DNA from: Streptomyces sp. JHA26
GTDB lineage: Bacteria; Actinomycetota; Actinomycetes; Streptomycetales; Streptomycetaceae
Direction of reading: 5' to 3'
NCBI RefSeq assembly: GCF_002005565.1
Contig: NZ_BDJC01000044.1
Coordinates: 1 to 61,933 of the forward strand
DNA length: 61,933 bases
The notes below the pieces were generated by a model, which saw nothing but the letters and a program-made list of their open reading frames with translations, was not told the DNA's origin and searched no databases. Numbering within the stretch: position 1 is the stretch's first letter; each line of letters begins with the position of its first letter. This document shows positions 25,756 through 34,564 of the stretch, piece by piece. Position numbers and translations under genes: made by a program.

Positions 25756-27141
25756 CTACGGCAGCGCCCGGCACAGCGCGTCCAGGGCCCCCTCCCAGGC
25801 GTGGTCGGGCGGGGTGCCGTAGCCGACGACCACGGCGTCCCGCGGTGCGGTGACGGCCTCGGGGTGGCGGAAGAGGGACAGGCCGTGCACGGCGAGGCCC
25901 TGCCAGGCCGCCGCCCGGACCACCTGCCGCTCGGTGCCGGGCGGCAGCCCGAGGACGGCGTGCAGACCGGCCGCGATCCCGGTGACCCGCACCTCGGGCG
26001 CGCGGTCGGCGAGCGCCGCGACCAGGGCGTCCCGGCGGCGCCGGTAGCGCAGGCGGGCGGAGCGGACGTGGCGGTCGTAGGCGCCGGAGGTGAGGAACTC
26101 GGCCAGGGTGAGCTGGTCCAGGACGCCGGTGGTGTCGAGGCCCCCGCGGGCCGCCGTGAGGTCGTCGGCGAGACCCGGCGGGAGCACGGCCCAGGCCAGC
26201 CGCAGGCCGGGGGCGAGGGACTTGCTGGCGGTGCCGAGGTAGACGACGCGGTCGGGGTCCAGGCCCTGGAGGGCGCCGACGGGCTGGCGGTCGTAGCGGA
26301 ACTCGCCGTCGTAGTCGTCCTCCAGGACCAGTCCGCCGGTGCGCCGCGCCCAGTCGACGACGGTGGCCCGCCGGTCGGGGTGCAGGGGGACGCCCATCGG
26401 GAACTGGTGGGCGGGGGTGAGCAGCACGGCGCCCGCGCCGTCCGGTCCGACGGGGTCGGTGCCGCGCGCGTCGAAGGGCAGCGGGACGGTGCGCAGTCCG
26501 GCGGCGGTCAGCAGGTCGCGGTGCACGTGGAGGCCGTACGACTCGACGGCGACGGTGTGCGCGCCGCGCGCCTTCAGCACGGCGGCGAGCAGGGCCAGGC
26601 CCTGCGCGAACCCGCCGAGGACCAGCAGGCGTTCGGGGTCGGCGCGCACGCCGCGGACCCGGGCGAGGTAGCCGGCCAGCGCGGTGCGCAGCTCCGGGCG
26701 CCCGCGGGGGTCGCCGTAGCCGAGGGCGTCGTGGGGGGCGGCGGCGAGGGCGCGGCGGGCCGCCTTGAGCCACTCCGCGCGCGGGAAGGAGGCCAGGTCG
26801 GGCGTGCCCGGGCGGAGGTCGTGGGCGGGGCGGGTGGGGGTGCGGGGGCGCGGGGCCGAGCCCGCGGGCGGGACGACGGCGCGGTCCGCGACGCGGGTGC
26901 CGGAGCCCTGGCGCGCGGTGAGCCAGCCCTCGGCGACGAGGTCGGCGTAGGCGTCGGCGACGGTGTTGCGGGCGATGCCGAGGTCGGCGGCGAGGGCGCG
27001 GGAGGAGGGCAGCCGGGTGCCGGCGGCCAGGCGGCCGGTGCGGACGGCCTCGCGCAGGGCGTCGGTCAGGCCGCGGCGCAGGCCCGGCCCGGCCGGTTCC
27101 AGGTGCAGGTCGACGCCGTAAGTGGCCCAGGGTTTCGCCAT
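25756..27141 (-). CDS. MocR-type PLP-dependent transcriptional regulator
   Basis: A 461-residue fusion of an N-terminal GntR winged helix (about residues 20-85: GTRLPSSRALAADLGIARNTVADAY) and a class I aminotransferase-like domain. The PLP lysine lies in TASKSLAPGLRLAW, and the conserved DDYDGEFRYDR is present. MocR proteins sense PLP or amino acids. It is divergent from the AhpD-like/PEP-mutase-like operon across 47 bases, so it probably regulates that operon. A palindromic ATGGACCAT at 27146-27154 sits in the gap. Confidence 0.9.
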   Translation of the reverse strand: MAKPWATYGVDLHLEPAGPGLRRGLTDALREAVRTGRLAAGTRLPSSRALAADLGIARNTVADAYADLVAEGWLTARQGSGTRVADRAVVPPAGSAPRPRTPTRPAHDLRPGTPDLASFPRAEWLKAARRALAAAPHDALGYGDPRGRPELRTALAGYLARVRGVRADPERLLVLGGFAQGLALLAAVLKARGAHTVAVESYGLHVHRDLLTAAGLRTVPLPFDARGTDPVGPDGAGAVLLTPAHQFPMGVPLHPDRRATVVDWARRTGGLVLEDDYDGEFRYDRQPVGALQGLDPDRVVYLGTASKSLAPGLRLAWAVLPPGLADDLTAARGGLDTTGVLDQLTLAEFLTSGAYDRHVRSARLRYRRRRDALVAALADRAPEVRVTGIAAGLHAVLGLPPGTERQVVRAAAWQGLAVHGLSLFRHPEAVTAPRDAVVVGYGTPPDHAWEGALDALCRALP

Positions 27142-27145
27142 GGCA

Positions 27146-27154
27146 ATGGACCAT
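27146..27154. promoter_or_regulatory. Candidate MocR operator
   Basis: ATGG-A-CCAT lies in the 47-base gap between the MocR gene and the divergent AhpD-like gene. MocR sites commonly use GGACCA/TGGTCC half-sites. A single short palindrome is weak evidence. Confidence 0.3.
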
Positions 27155-27188
27155 ACCCCTGGGCTGCTTCGTTCCTAGGGTCGAGGGC

Positions 27189-27698
27189 ATGACGACGCAC
27201 ACCGATGACACGACGACCGCGGAGCACGCCTCCGAACTGCCCGTACGGCTGGAGTGGGCCAAGCACGCGCCCGAGGTCTACAAGGCGATGATCCGGCTGG
27301 ACACGGCCGCCCGGCGGGGGGTGGACCCGACGCTGTTCGAGCTGGTGAAGATCCGCGCCTCCCAGATCAACCGCTGCGCCCTGTGCATCGACATGCACAG
27401 CAAGGACGCCCTCGCGGCCGGGGAGAGCGTGGAGCGGATCATCCAGCTCAGCGCCTGGGAGGAGTCGCGGCACTTCTACACCGAGAAGGAGCTCGCGGCG
27501 CTGGAGCTGACGGAGGCCGTGACCGTGCTGACGGACGGTTTCGTCCCCGACGAGGTCTACGAGCGGGCCGCGGAGCACTTCGACGAGCCGGAGCTGGCGC
27601 AGCTGATCGCCGTCATCACGGTGATCAACGCCTGGAACCGCTTCGGCGTGACCTGCCGTATGACCCCGGGGCACTACCGGCCGGGGCAGCACGGATGA
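27189..27698 (+). CDS. Carboxymuconolactone decarboxylase/AhpD-like protein 1
   Basis: A 169-residue AhpD-superfamily protein. The redox/proton-relay block is LFELVKIRASQINRCALCIDMHSKDA, with a CxxC pair and a histidine as in AhpD. LTEAVTVLTDGFVPDEVYE and LIAVITVINAWNRF follow. Proteins of this type act as alkylhydroperoxidase partners or as decarboxylases; the CxxC favours a redox role. GAGG lies 7 bases before the ATG. The stop overlaps the next gene by 4 bases. Confidence 0.88.
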   Translation: MTTHTDDTTTAEHASELPVRLEWAKHAPEVYKAMIRLDTAARRGVDPTLFELVKIRASQINRCALCIDMHSKDALAAGESVERIIQLSAWEESRHFYTEKELAALELTEAVTVLTDGFVPDEVYERAAEHFDEPELAQLIAVITVINAWNRFGVTCRMTPGHYRPGQHG

Positions 27699-28141
27699 CG
27701 GCCCGCACGCGACTCCTGGACGGGGAGGTCGCGCAGGCCATGTCCGCGCTCAGCGCGGCGGCGAAGAAGGGGCTCGGCGATCCCGCGCTCGCCGAGCTGG
27801 TGATGATCCGGGCCTCGCAGCTCAACCACTGCGCGTTCTGCCTGGACATGCACCTCACCCTCGCCCGGAAGAACGGGGAGGACGAGCAGCGGCTCGGTCT
27901 GCTCGACGCCTGGGAGGAGGCCGGGGAGCTCTACAGCGAGCGGGAGCGGGCCGCGCTCGCGCTGACCGAGGCGGTGACGGTCCTGACGGAGGGCTTCGTG
28001 CCCGACGCCGTGTACGAGCGGGCCGCGGCGCACTTCCCGGCCGGCGAGCTGGCCCACCTGGTGGGGTTGATCGCCGTCATCAACGGCTGGAACCGGCTGA
28101 TGGTCGCCCGCCGCATCCCACCAGGGGGGTACACGCCGTGA
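27695..28141 (+). CDS. Carboxymuconolactone decarboxylase/AhpD-like protein 2
   Basis: A 148-residue paralogue of the gene just upstream. It shares LAELVMIRASQLNHCAFCLDMHL, including the CxxC pair and histidine, and LTEAVTVLTEGFVPDAVYERAAAHF. It is shorter at the N-terminus. The two copies probably arose by tandem duplication and may form hetero-oligomers, as AhpD-type proteins are usually trimers or hexamers. ATG and the previous stop overlap (ATGA). The next gene overlaps by GTGA. Confidence 0.87.
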   Translation: MTARTRLLDGEVAQAMSALSAAAKKGLGDPALAELVMIRASQLNHCAFCLDMHLTLARKNGEDEQRLGLLDAWEEAGELYSERERAALALTEAVTVLTEGFVPDAVYERAAAHFPAGELAHLVGLIAVINGWNRLMVARRIPPGGYTP

Positions 28142-28857
28142 GCAAGGTAGGTGTCTTCCGCGCCCTGCACCACGGCCGGGCCCCGGACGACCCCCTCGTC
28201 CTGCCCGGTCCCTGGGACGCGGCGAGCGCCCGCGTGTTCGCGCGGGCCGGGTTCCCGGCGCTGGCGACGCCCAGCGCCGGGGTCGCCGCCTCCCTGGGGT
28301 ACGAGGACGGGCGGACCCCGGCCGACGAGATGTTCGCGGCGGTCGCACGGATCGCCCGGGCCGTCGACGTCCCGGTGTCGGCGGACGTGGAGGACGGGTA
28401 CGGGCTGGCCCCCGGGGAGCTGGTGGAGCGGCTGCTCGCGGCGGGTGCCGTGGGCTGCAACCTGGAGGACTCCACGGGCGGGGTGCTCAAGGACCCGCAC
28501 GAGCACGCCGCGTGGCTGGCCGAGGTGCGGGCGGCGGCCGGGGACCGGCTGTTCGTCAACGCCCGCGTCGACACGTTCGTCAGGGGCGTCGCCGACCCGG
28601 ACCGGGCTCTGGAGCGGGCCGCGCTGTACGTCGCCGCGGGCGCCGACTGCGTGTACCCGATCGGCGCCCCCGTGGACGTGGTGCCGCTGCTGCGGTCCGG
28701 CGTCCAGGGGCCGGTGAACGTCCTCGCCCGGCCCGGGGAGGGCCCCTCGCCCGCCGAGCTCGGCGCACTCGGGGCCACCCGGATCACGTTCGGGCCGGGC
28801 CTCCAGCGGCGCGCGGAGAGCGCGCTGCGGGAGATCGCGGCGGAACTGGCGGAGTGA
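28138..28857 (+). CDS. Isocitrate lyase/PEP mutase-family protein
   Basis: A 239-residue TIM-barrel protein of the isocitrate lyase/phosphoenolpyruvate mutase superfamily. Typical features are LPGPWDAASARVFARAGFPALATPS near the N-terminus, the metal region PVSADVEDGYG, and GAVGCNLEDST. Members cleave or rearrange C-C or C-P bonds in 2-hydroxy- or phosphono-acids. The catalytic loop cysteine of isocitrate lyase is not evident, so the substrate is open. It ends the operon controlled by the divergent MocR gene. Confidence 0.85.
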   Translation: MSKVGVFRALHHGRAPDDPLVLPGPWDAASARVFARAGFPALATPSAGVAASLGYEDGRTPADEMFAAVARIARAVDVPVSADVEDGYGLAPGELVERLLAAGAVGCNLEDSTGGVLKDPHEHAAWLAEVRAAAGDRLFVNARVDTFVRGVADPDRALERAALYVAAGADCVYPIGAPVDVVPLLRSGVQGPVNVLARPGEGPSPAELGALGATRITFGPGLQRRAESALREIAAELAE

Positions 28858-28860
28858 GGC

Positions 28861-29811
28861 TCAGGGCAGCCACTCCTTCCAGACGGACTCGTGGCTGTCC
28901 ACCCACTTCTCCGCCGCCTCCTCGGGCCGCATCTTCTGCTCGGCGATCATCAGGGAGACCTGGTTCTGGTCCTCGGTCGTCCAGCGGAAGTTCTCGAGGA
29001 ACTCCGCCGCCTCGCCGCCGTTCTTCGCGAAGCCGGCGTTGAGGTACTTCTGCAGCGGGGTGACCGGGTAGGCGCAGTCGACCTTCGCCGGGTCGGCGTC
29101 GCAGCCCTCCTGGTGCGGCGGCAGCTTCACCTCGGTCATCGGGACCTTCTCGAACAGCCACTGGGGCGTGTACCAGTAGGTCAGGAAGGGCTTCTTCTCC
29201 TTGGCGAACTGCTTGATCTGGGTGATTTGGGCGGCCTCGGAGCCGGCGAAGACGACCTGGTAGTCCAGGCCGAGGTTCTTCACCAGCGCCTTGTCGTTGG
29301 TGACGTAGGACGGGGAGCCGTCCATCAGCTGGCCCTTGCCGCCGCTCTCGGCGGTGCGCAGCAGCTCGGCGTACTTGTTCAGGTTCTTCCAGTCCGTGAC
29401 GTCCGGGTGTTTCTCCGCGAAGTACGTCGGGACGAACCAGCCGATGTGCCCGGTGACGCCGAGGTCGCCGCCGGGGACGATGGTCTTCTTGTCCGCGACG
29501 TAGCGCTGTTCCTGCTCGGGGTGGCCCCAGTCCTCCAGGATGGCGTCGACCCGGCCCTGGCTGAGCGCGTCCCAGGCGGGGACCTCGTCGACCTGGACGG
29601 TGTCGACGCGGTAGCCGAGCTCGTGCTCCAGCAGGTACCGGGCGACGGCCACGTCGGCCTGGGCGCCGACCCAGGACTGCACGGACAGGGTGACGGTCTT
29701 CGCGCCCCGGGCGTTCGCGAACGGGGACGCCTGCTTGGTCATGTCGGCGGCGCCGCAGCCGGTGGCCAGCACCAGCACGGCGGCGGCCGCCGTGATCCGC
29801 TTGCGGGACAT
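28861..29811 (-). CDS. proX: Glycine betaine/choline ABC transporter substrate-binding lipoprotein
   Basis: A 316-residue ProX/OpuAC-type binding protein. The lipobox is VLATGC (Cys at about residue 19). The mature domain has TVTLSVQSWVGAQADVAVARYLLEHELGYRV, the EDWGHPEQEQRY block and FVPTYFAEKHPDVTDWKNL, typical of the type II periplasmic binding fold for quaternary amines. It captures betaine or choline outside the cell for the permease. It is last in the operon, one base beyond the permease stop. Confidence 0.92.
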   Translation of the reverse strand: MSRKRITAAAAVLVLATGCGAADMTKQASPFANARGAKTVTLSVQSWVGAQADVAVARYLLEHELGYRVDTVQVDEVPAWDALSQGRVDAILEDWGHPEQEQRYVADKKTIVPGGDLGVTGHIGWFVPTYFAEKHPDVTDWKNLNKYAELLRTAESGGKGQLMDGSPSYVTNDKALVKNLGLDYQVVFAGSEAAQITQIKQFAKEKKPFLTYWYTPQWLFEKVPMTEVKLPPHQEGCDADPAKVDCAYPVTPLQKYLNAGFAKNGGEAAEFLENFRWTTEDQNQVSLMIAEQKMRPEEAAEKWVDSHESVWKEWLP

Positions 29812-29812
29812 C

Positions 29813-31759
29813 TCAGGCTCCCTTCCTCGTATGGCGTCCGGTCGGCTGGGTGACCCGGTCGAGCATCAGGCCGAGGCAGACGATGGCGGCTCCCGCCACC
29901 AGACCGGTCGCCAGGTCGCCCTGCGCGAGACCGAAGACGACCTGGTAGCCGAGCGCGCCGCCGCCGACCAGGCCGCCGATGATGACGACGGCGAGGACGA
30001 GGACGACGCCCTGGTTGACGGCGAGCAGCAGGGACCGGCGGGCCAGCGGGAGCTGGACCTGGCGCAGCTGCTGCCCGCTGGTCGCGCCGAGCGAACGGGC
30101 CGACTCCAGCGCGGCCGGGTCGACCTGGCGCAGCCCCTGCGCGGTGATGCGGACGACGGCCGGGAGGGCGTAGACGACCGCGGCGGCGACCGCGGGGGCG
30201 CGGCCGACGCCGAACAGGGCGACGACCGGGATCAGGTACACGAACTGCGGCATCGTCTGGCAGACGTCCAGGACGGGCCGCAGCAGACGGTCGAAGCGGT
30301 CGCTGCGGGCGGCGGCGACGCCGGTCGCGAAGCCGATGACCAGGGTGACGGCGACGGCCGCCAGCACCTGGGAGAGCGTGTCCAGGGACGGTTTCCACAC
30401 ACCGAGCACGCCGATCGCGGCCATGGCGAGGACGGCGGTCAGCGCGGTGCGCCAGGTGCCGATCAGCCAGGCCAGGGCGGCGACGATCAGGAGCACCGAC
30501 CACCAGGGCAGCCACTGGAGGCCGTCCCGCAGCGGGTTGAGGACCCAGCTGGTGAAGTGGGCGGCCCAGTCGGCGGTGCCGCCGACGACGGGGACGCCGG
30601 AGTAGAGGTGGGCGGTCATCCAGTCGACGGCCCGGTTGACGGGCTCGGCGATGTCCACCTCCCACGCCTCGGGCCAGTCGAGGAGGCCGGCGAGACGTCC
30701 GGCGAGCGCCACCGCGACGGCGGTAGCCGCGACGTACAGCCAGGTCACCGGGGACTTCCCGGCCTCGCCGAGCCGCTCCCCCGCCGCGCCGGTCACGCGG
30801 TCCAGGACGACGGCGAGCAGCACGATCGGGATGCCGGCGGCGAGGGCGGCGCCGACGTCGACGGAGGCGAGCGCCTGGTAGACGCGGTCGCCCAGGCCGC
30901 CGGCGCCGATGACGGAGGCGATGACGGCCATGGACAGCGCCATCATGATCGTCTGGTTGACGCCGAGGAGGAGTTCCTTGCGGGCCAGCGGGATGCGCGC
31001 GGTCAGCAGCCGCTGGCGGGCGGTGGTGCCGAGGGACTCGACGGCCTCCAGCACCTCCTTGTCGGCGCCGCGCAGGCCGAGGGCGGTGAGCCGGGCCATG
31101 GGAGGGGCGGCGTAGACGACGGTGGCCAGGACGGCGGCGGGGACGCCGATGCCGAAGACCAGGACGACGGGGAGGAGGTAGGCGAAGGCGGGCAGCACCT
31201 GCATGGTGTCGAGCACCGGGCGCAGGACGCGGTCCATCCGGTCGGACAGGCCGGCGGCGAGGCCCAGCAGGGCGCCCACGGCGACCGACGCGAGGACGGC
31301 GACGACCATCAGGGCGAGGGTCTGCATCGTCGGCACCCACATGCCGAGCAGGCCGCAGGCGAGGAACGCGGCGGCGGTGCCGAGCGCGAGCTTCGCGCCG
31401 GCCGCCCGCCAGGCGACCAGGGCGCCGATCGCGGTGACCCCGGCCCAGCCGACGGCGAGGAGGGCGAGGTAGACGGCGCGTACGGCGATGGTGACGGCGT
31501 TGCTGACGTGGCCGAAGAAGTAGAGGAAGAGGGGGTGGCTGTCGCGGTTGTCGATGATCCAGTCGCTGGCGCTGCCGAGGGGGGCGGAGACGTCGACGGT
31601 GAGGGCGGTGGGCCAGGTGGTGCCGGGCCACTGCGTGGCGGCCATGGGGGCGAGGATCGCTGCCGCGAGGGCCAGGGCGAGGAGCTTGCGGGTCGCGGGG
31701 TGGGTGAGGATGCCCGGCGGGGCGGCCTTACGCGACGTCGGTGCGGTGATCGTTGCCAT
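29813..31759 (-). CDS. proW: Glycine betaine/choline ABC transporter permease, tandem fused
   Basis: A 648-residue permease made of two ProW-like halves in one chain. Each half has its own ABC permease domain with an EAA-type loop: ALGLRGADKEVLEAVESLGTTARQRL in the first, and GLRQVDPAALESARSLGATSGQQL in the second. Each half has about six helices. Ordinary ProW permeases are a single domain of about 300 residues that dimerise, so this is a fused dimer. The ATG overlaps the ATPase stop by one base (TAATG). Confidence 0.92.
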   Translation of the reverse strand: MATITAPTSRKAAPPGILTHPATRKLLALALAAAILAPMAATQWPGTTWPTALTVDVSAPLGSASDWIIDNRDSHPLFLYFFGHVSNAVTIAVRAVYLALLAVGWAGVTAIGALVAWRAAGAKLALGTAAAFLACGLLGMWVPTMQTLALMVVAVLASVAVGALLGLAAGLSDRMDRVLRPVLDTMQVLPAFAYLLPVVLVFGIGVPAAVLATVVYAAPPMARLTALGLRGADKEVLEAVESLGTTARQRLLTARIPLARKELLLGVNQTIMMALSMAVIASVIGAGGLGDRVYQALASVDVGAALAAGIPIVLLAVVLDRVTGAAGERLGEAGKSPVTWLYVAATAVAVALAGRLAGLLDWPEAWEVDIAEPVNRAVDWMTAHLYSGVPVVGGTADWAAHFTSWVLNPLRDGLQWLPWWSVLLIVAALAWLIGTWRTALTAVLAMAAIGVLGVWKPSLDTLSQVLAAVAVTLVIGFATGVAAARSDRFDRLLRPVLDVCQTMPQFVYLIPVVALFGVGRAPAVAAAVVYALPAVVRITAQGLRQVDPAALESARSLGATSGQQLRQVQLPLARRSLLLAVNQGVVLVLAVVIIGGLVGGGALGYQVVFGLAQGDLATGLVAGAAIVCLGLMLDRVTQPTGRHTRKGA

Positions 31760-32982
31760 TACGCCGGCTCCTCGGTGGGGGCGGGGGGCGGGGTGGTCGG
31801 CTCACGGCGCTGGGCCGGTGCCGCGCCCACCCGTGCCGCCCCAGCGGCACGACTGCCCGCGGCCGAGCCGGCTGTGGCGGCATCGTCCGCCGTGGCCGGG
31901 GCGGGGGCCTCGGCCGTGCCCGCCACCACCGACAGCAGGTCGGTCGCGTCCACGACGCCCAGGCAGCGGCCGTCGTCCATCACGCGGGCCGGGGAATGCG
32001 CTCGCGCCACGGCCTCGATGGCCTCGGCGACCGTGGCCTCGGGGCGGATCGCCGGGCCGGTGCCCGCCTCGTCGGCGGAGGCGGCGGGGCGCATCGCGGT
32101 GCGGACGGTGAGGACCTGCTCGCGCGGGACGTCGCGGACGAACGCGCGGACGTAGTCGTCGGCGGGCGAGCCGACGATCTCCTCCGGGGTGCCGAGCTGC
32201 ACGACGCGGCCGTCGCGCATCAGGGCGATGCGGTCGCCCAGCTTCAGGGCCTCCTGGAGGTCGTGGGTGATGAAGACCATCGTGCGGCCCTCCTCGCGGT
32301 GCAGCCGGACGACCTCCTCCTGCATGTCCCGCCGGATCAGCGGGTCGAGCGCGCTGAACGGCTCGTCGAACAGCAGCACCTCGGGGTCGACGGCGAGGGC
32401 GCGGGCGAGGCCGACGCGCTGGCGCTGACCGCCGGAGAGCTGGCCGGGGCGGCGCTGCTCCAGGCCCTCCAGGCCGACCTTGGCGACGATCGCGGCGGCG
32501 CGCTCGCGGCGCTCGGCGCGGCCCACGCCCTGGACCTCCAGGCCGTACGCCACGTTGTCGAGGACGGTGCGGTGCGGGAGCAGGCCGAAGTGCTGGAAGA
32601 CCATCGCGGCGCGGTGGCGGCGCAGTTCGCGCAGCCGGGACCCGTCCATGGCGCGGACGTCCTCGCCGTCGATGGCGATGGTGCCCGCGGTCGGCTCGAT
32701 CAGCCGGGTCAGGCAGCGCACCAGCGTGGACTTGCCGGAGCCGGACAGGCCCATGACGACGAAGACCTCGCCCTTGCGGACGTCGAAGGAGACGTCGCGG
32801 ACGGCGGCCGTGCAGCCGGTGCGGGAGCGCAGCTCGGCCGGGGTCAGGGCGGTCAGCTCGGGGTCGGCGGGGACGCGGGCGGCCTTCGGGCCGAAGACCT
32901 TCCACAGGCCGTCCACGGAGAAGACCGGGGGACGCTCGGCCGCGGCGCCGTCGACGGTGGCGGTGGCGGTGGTGGCGGTCAT
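31759..32982 (-). CDS. proV: Glycine betaine/choline ABC transporter ATP-binding protein
   Basis: A 407-residue ProV-type ATPase. Walker A is GLSGSGKST (about residue 80), the signature is LSGGQRQRVGLARAL, and Walker B is VLLFDEPFSALD. A C-terminal CBS-like region follows (ATVAEAIEAVARAHSPARVMDDGRCLGVVDATDLL), which in ProV/OpuA proteins senses ionic strength or cyclic dinucleotides. The last 50 residues are a low-complexity Ala/Pro tail. Its ATG overlaps the choline oxidase-like gene stop (ATGA). Confidence 0.93.
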   Translation of the reverse strand: MTATTATATVDGAAAERPPVFSVDGLWKVFGPKAARVPADPELTALTPAELRSRTGCTAAVRDVSFDVRKGEVFVVMGLSGSGKSTLVRCLTRLIEPTAGTIAIDGEDVRAMDGSRLRELRRHRAAMVFQHFGLLPHRTVLDNVAYGLEVQGVGRAERRERAAAIVAKVGLEGLEQRRPGQLSGGQRQRVGLARALAVDPEVLLFDEPFSALDPLIRRDMQEEVVRLHREEGRTMVFITHDLQEALKLGDRIALMRDGRVVQLGTPEEIVGSPADDYVRAFVRDVPREQVLTVRTAMRPAASADEAGTGPAIRPEATVAEAIEAVARAHSPARVMDDGRCLGVVDATDLLSVVAGTAEAPAPATADDAATAGSAAGSRAAGAARVGAAPAQRREPTTPPPAPTEEPA

Positions 32983-34511
32983 CGGGCATCACCGCCGATC
33001 AGCTCGACGGCGCGTTCCCCGACCATGAGGACGCCGATCATCGGGTTCACGGCGGGCATGGTCGGGAAGACGGAGGCGTCGGCGATGCGGATGCCGTCCA
33101 GGCCGCGGATGCGCAGCTCGGGGTCGACGACGGCCGTCTCGTCGTCGGCGGCGCCCATCTTGCAGGTGCCCGCCGGGTGGTAGACGGTGTGGGCGACCTT
33201 GCGGGCGTACTCGCTCAGCTCCTCGTCGCCGGTGACGTCCGGGCCGGGGCAGACCTCGCGCCTGAGCCAGGTCGCGAGCGGCTCGGTCCGGGCGATCTCG
33301 CGGGCGATGCGGATGCCGTCGACGAGGGTGCGGCCGTCGTAATCGTCCTCGTCGGTGAAGTAGCGGAAGTCCAGGGCGGGCTTCACGGACGGGTCGGCGC
33401 TGGTGAGGTAGAGGCGGCCGCGGCTCCTGGGCTTGGGGATGTTCGGGGTCATGGAGACGCCGAACTCCGGCCGCTCGTAGCCCAGTCGCTCCGGATTGTC
33501 CGTGAACGGGATCTGGTAGAAGTGGAACATCAGGTCGGGGCCCGCGTGTTCGGGGTCGCGGCGCACGAACAGACCGGCGTCGGAGTCCATCGCGGAGTTC
33601 TCCGGGATGGGGCCGTTCGTCTCCCACACGATCACCGACTCGGGGTGGTCGAGCAGGTTCTCGCCGACGCCGGGCAGGTCGTGCACCACGGGTATGCCGA
33701 GGGCCTCGAGGTCCTCGCGGGGGCCGATGCCGGAGTGCAGCAGCAGGCGCGGCGAGTCGACGGCGCCCGCGCACAGCACGACCTCGTTGCGGGCCTGGAC
33801 CAGGATCTCCTCGCCGTCCTTGGTGCGGACGTGGACGCCCTCGGCGCGGGTGCCGTCGAACCGGAGCCTGTACGCCCACGTCTCCAGCATGATCGTGAGG
33901 TTGGGCCGCTCGTCCATCACCGGGTGCAGGTACGCCACCGAGGCCGACGAGCGCTTGTTGTCCTCGGGGTGGTAGGCGAGGTCGAAGAAGCCGACGCCCT
34001 CGGTGAACGGCTTCTGGTTGAAGCCCTCGATCCGGGGGACCTGGAGGGCCTTCTGCGCGGCGTCGACGAAGTCGCGGGCGATGGCGTTGCGGTCCTTCTC
34101 GTCGACCGGGACGATGTTGTTCTCCAGCCGGGCGAAGTACGCCTCCATCTGCACCGCGCCCCACCCCTTCGCGCCGGCGGCCTCCCACTCGTCCCAGTCG
34201 GACGGCAGCGGCTTGAAGGCGATGAGGGTGTTGTGGGAGGAGCAGCCGCCGAGGACGCGGGCGCGGCTGTGCCGGATGTGGGAGTTGCCGCGTGGCTGCT
34301 CGGTGGTGGGGTAGTCGTAGTCCAGTTCGCCGCCGAGCAGGCCCATCCAGCGGCGCAGGGTCAGCACGTCGTCGCGGCCGACGTCGCTGGGACCGCCCTC
34401 GATGACGGCGACGGTGACGTCCGGGTTCTCGGTGAGGCGGGCGGCGATCACGGAGCCCGCGGTGCCGCCGCCGATGACGACGTAGTCGTAGACCTGGGTG
34501 GTTTCGGGCAT
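32979..34511 (-). CDS. GMC oxidoreductase, choline oxidase/dehydrogenase-like
   Basis: A 510-residue FAD-dependent GMC enzyme. The N-terminal FAD site is YDYVVIGGGTAGSVIAARL. The ARVLGGCSSHNTLIAF block resembles choline oxidase of Arthrobacter more than generic GMC enzymes. The C-terminal TVYHPAGTCKMG carries the active-site histidine, and NPMIGVLMVGERA follows. It should oxidise choline to betaine aldehyde (and perhaps on to betaine). The ATG at 34511 begins MPETTQVYD. Operon context with an aldehyde dehydrogenase and betaine transporter supports the call. Confidence 0.88.
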   Translation of the reverse strand: MPETTQVYDYVVIGGGTAGSVIAARLTENPDVTVAVIEGGPSDVGRDDVLTLRRWMGLLGGELDYDYPTTEQPRGNSHIRHSRARVLGGCSSHNTLIAFKPLPSDWDEWEAAGAKGWGAVQMEAYFARLENNIVPVDEKDRNAIARDFVDAAQKALQVPRIEGFNQKPFTEGVGFFDLAYHPEDNKRSSASVAYLHPVMDERPNLTIMLETWAYRLRFDGTRAEGVHVRTKDGEEILVQARNEVVLCAGAVDSPRLLLHSGIGPREDLEALGIPVVHDLPGVGENLLDHPESVIVWETNGPIPENSAMDSDAGLFVRRDPEHAGPDLMFHFYQIPFTDNPERLGYERPEFGVSMTPNIPKPRSRGRLYLTSADPSVKPALDFRYFTDEDDYDGRTLVDGIRIAREIARTEPLATWLRREVCPGPDVTGDEELSEYARKVAHTVYHPAGTCKMGAADDETAVVDPELRIRGLDGIRIADASVFPTMPAVNPMIGVLMVGERAVELIGGDAR

Positions 34512-34564
34512 GGAGGTACTCCAGTGGGGCGTGGGGACGGAATGCGACGGGTGGTGCGGAAGGG

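Noticed and set aside
24137..27262. A 1041-codon minus-strand frame joining several genes
   Set aside because: Only the 3' part (from 25321) is a recognisable protein. The upstream part is an out-of-frame shadow of the MocR gene.
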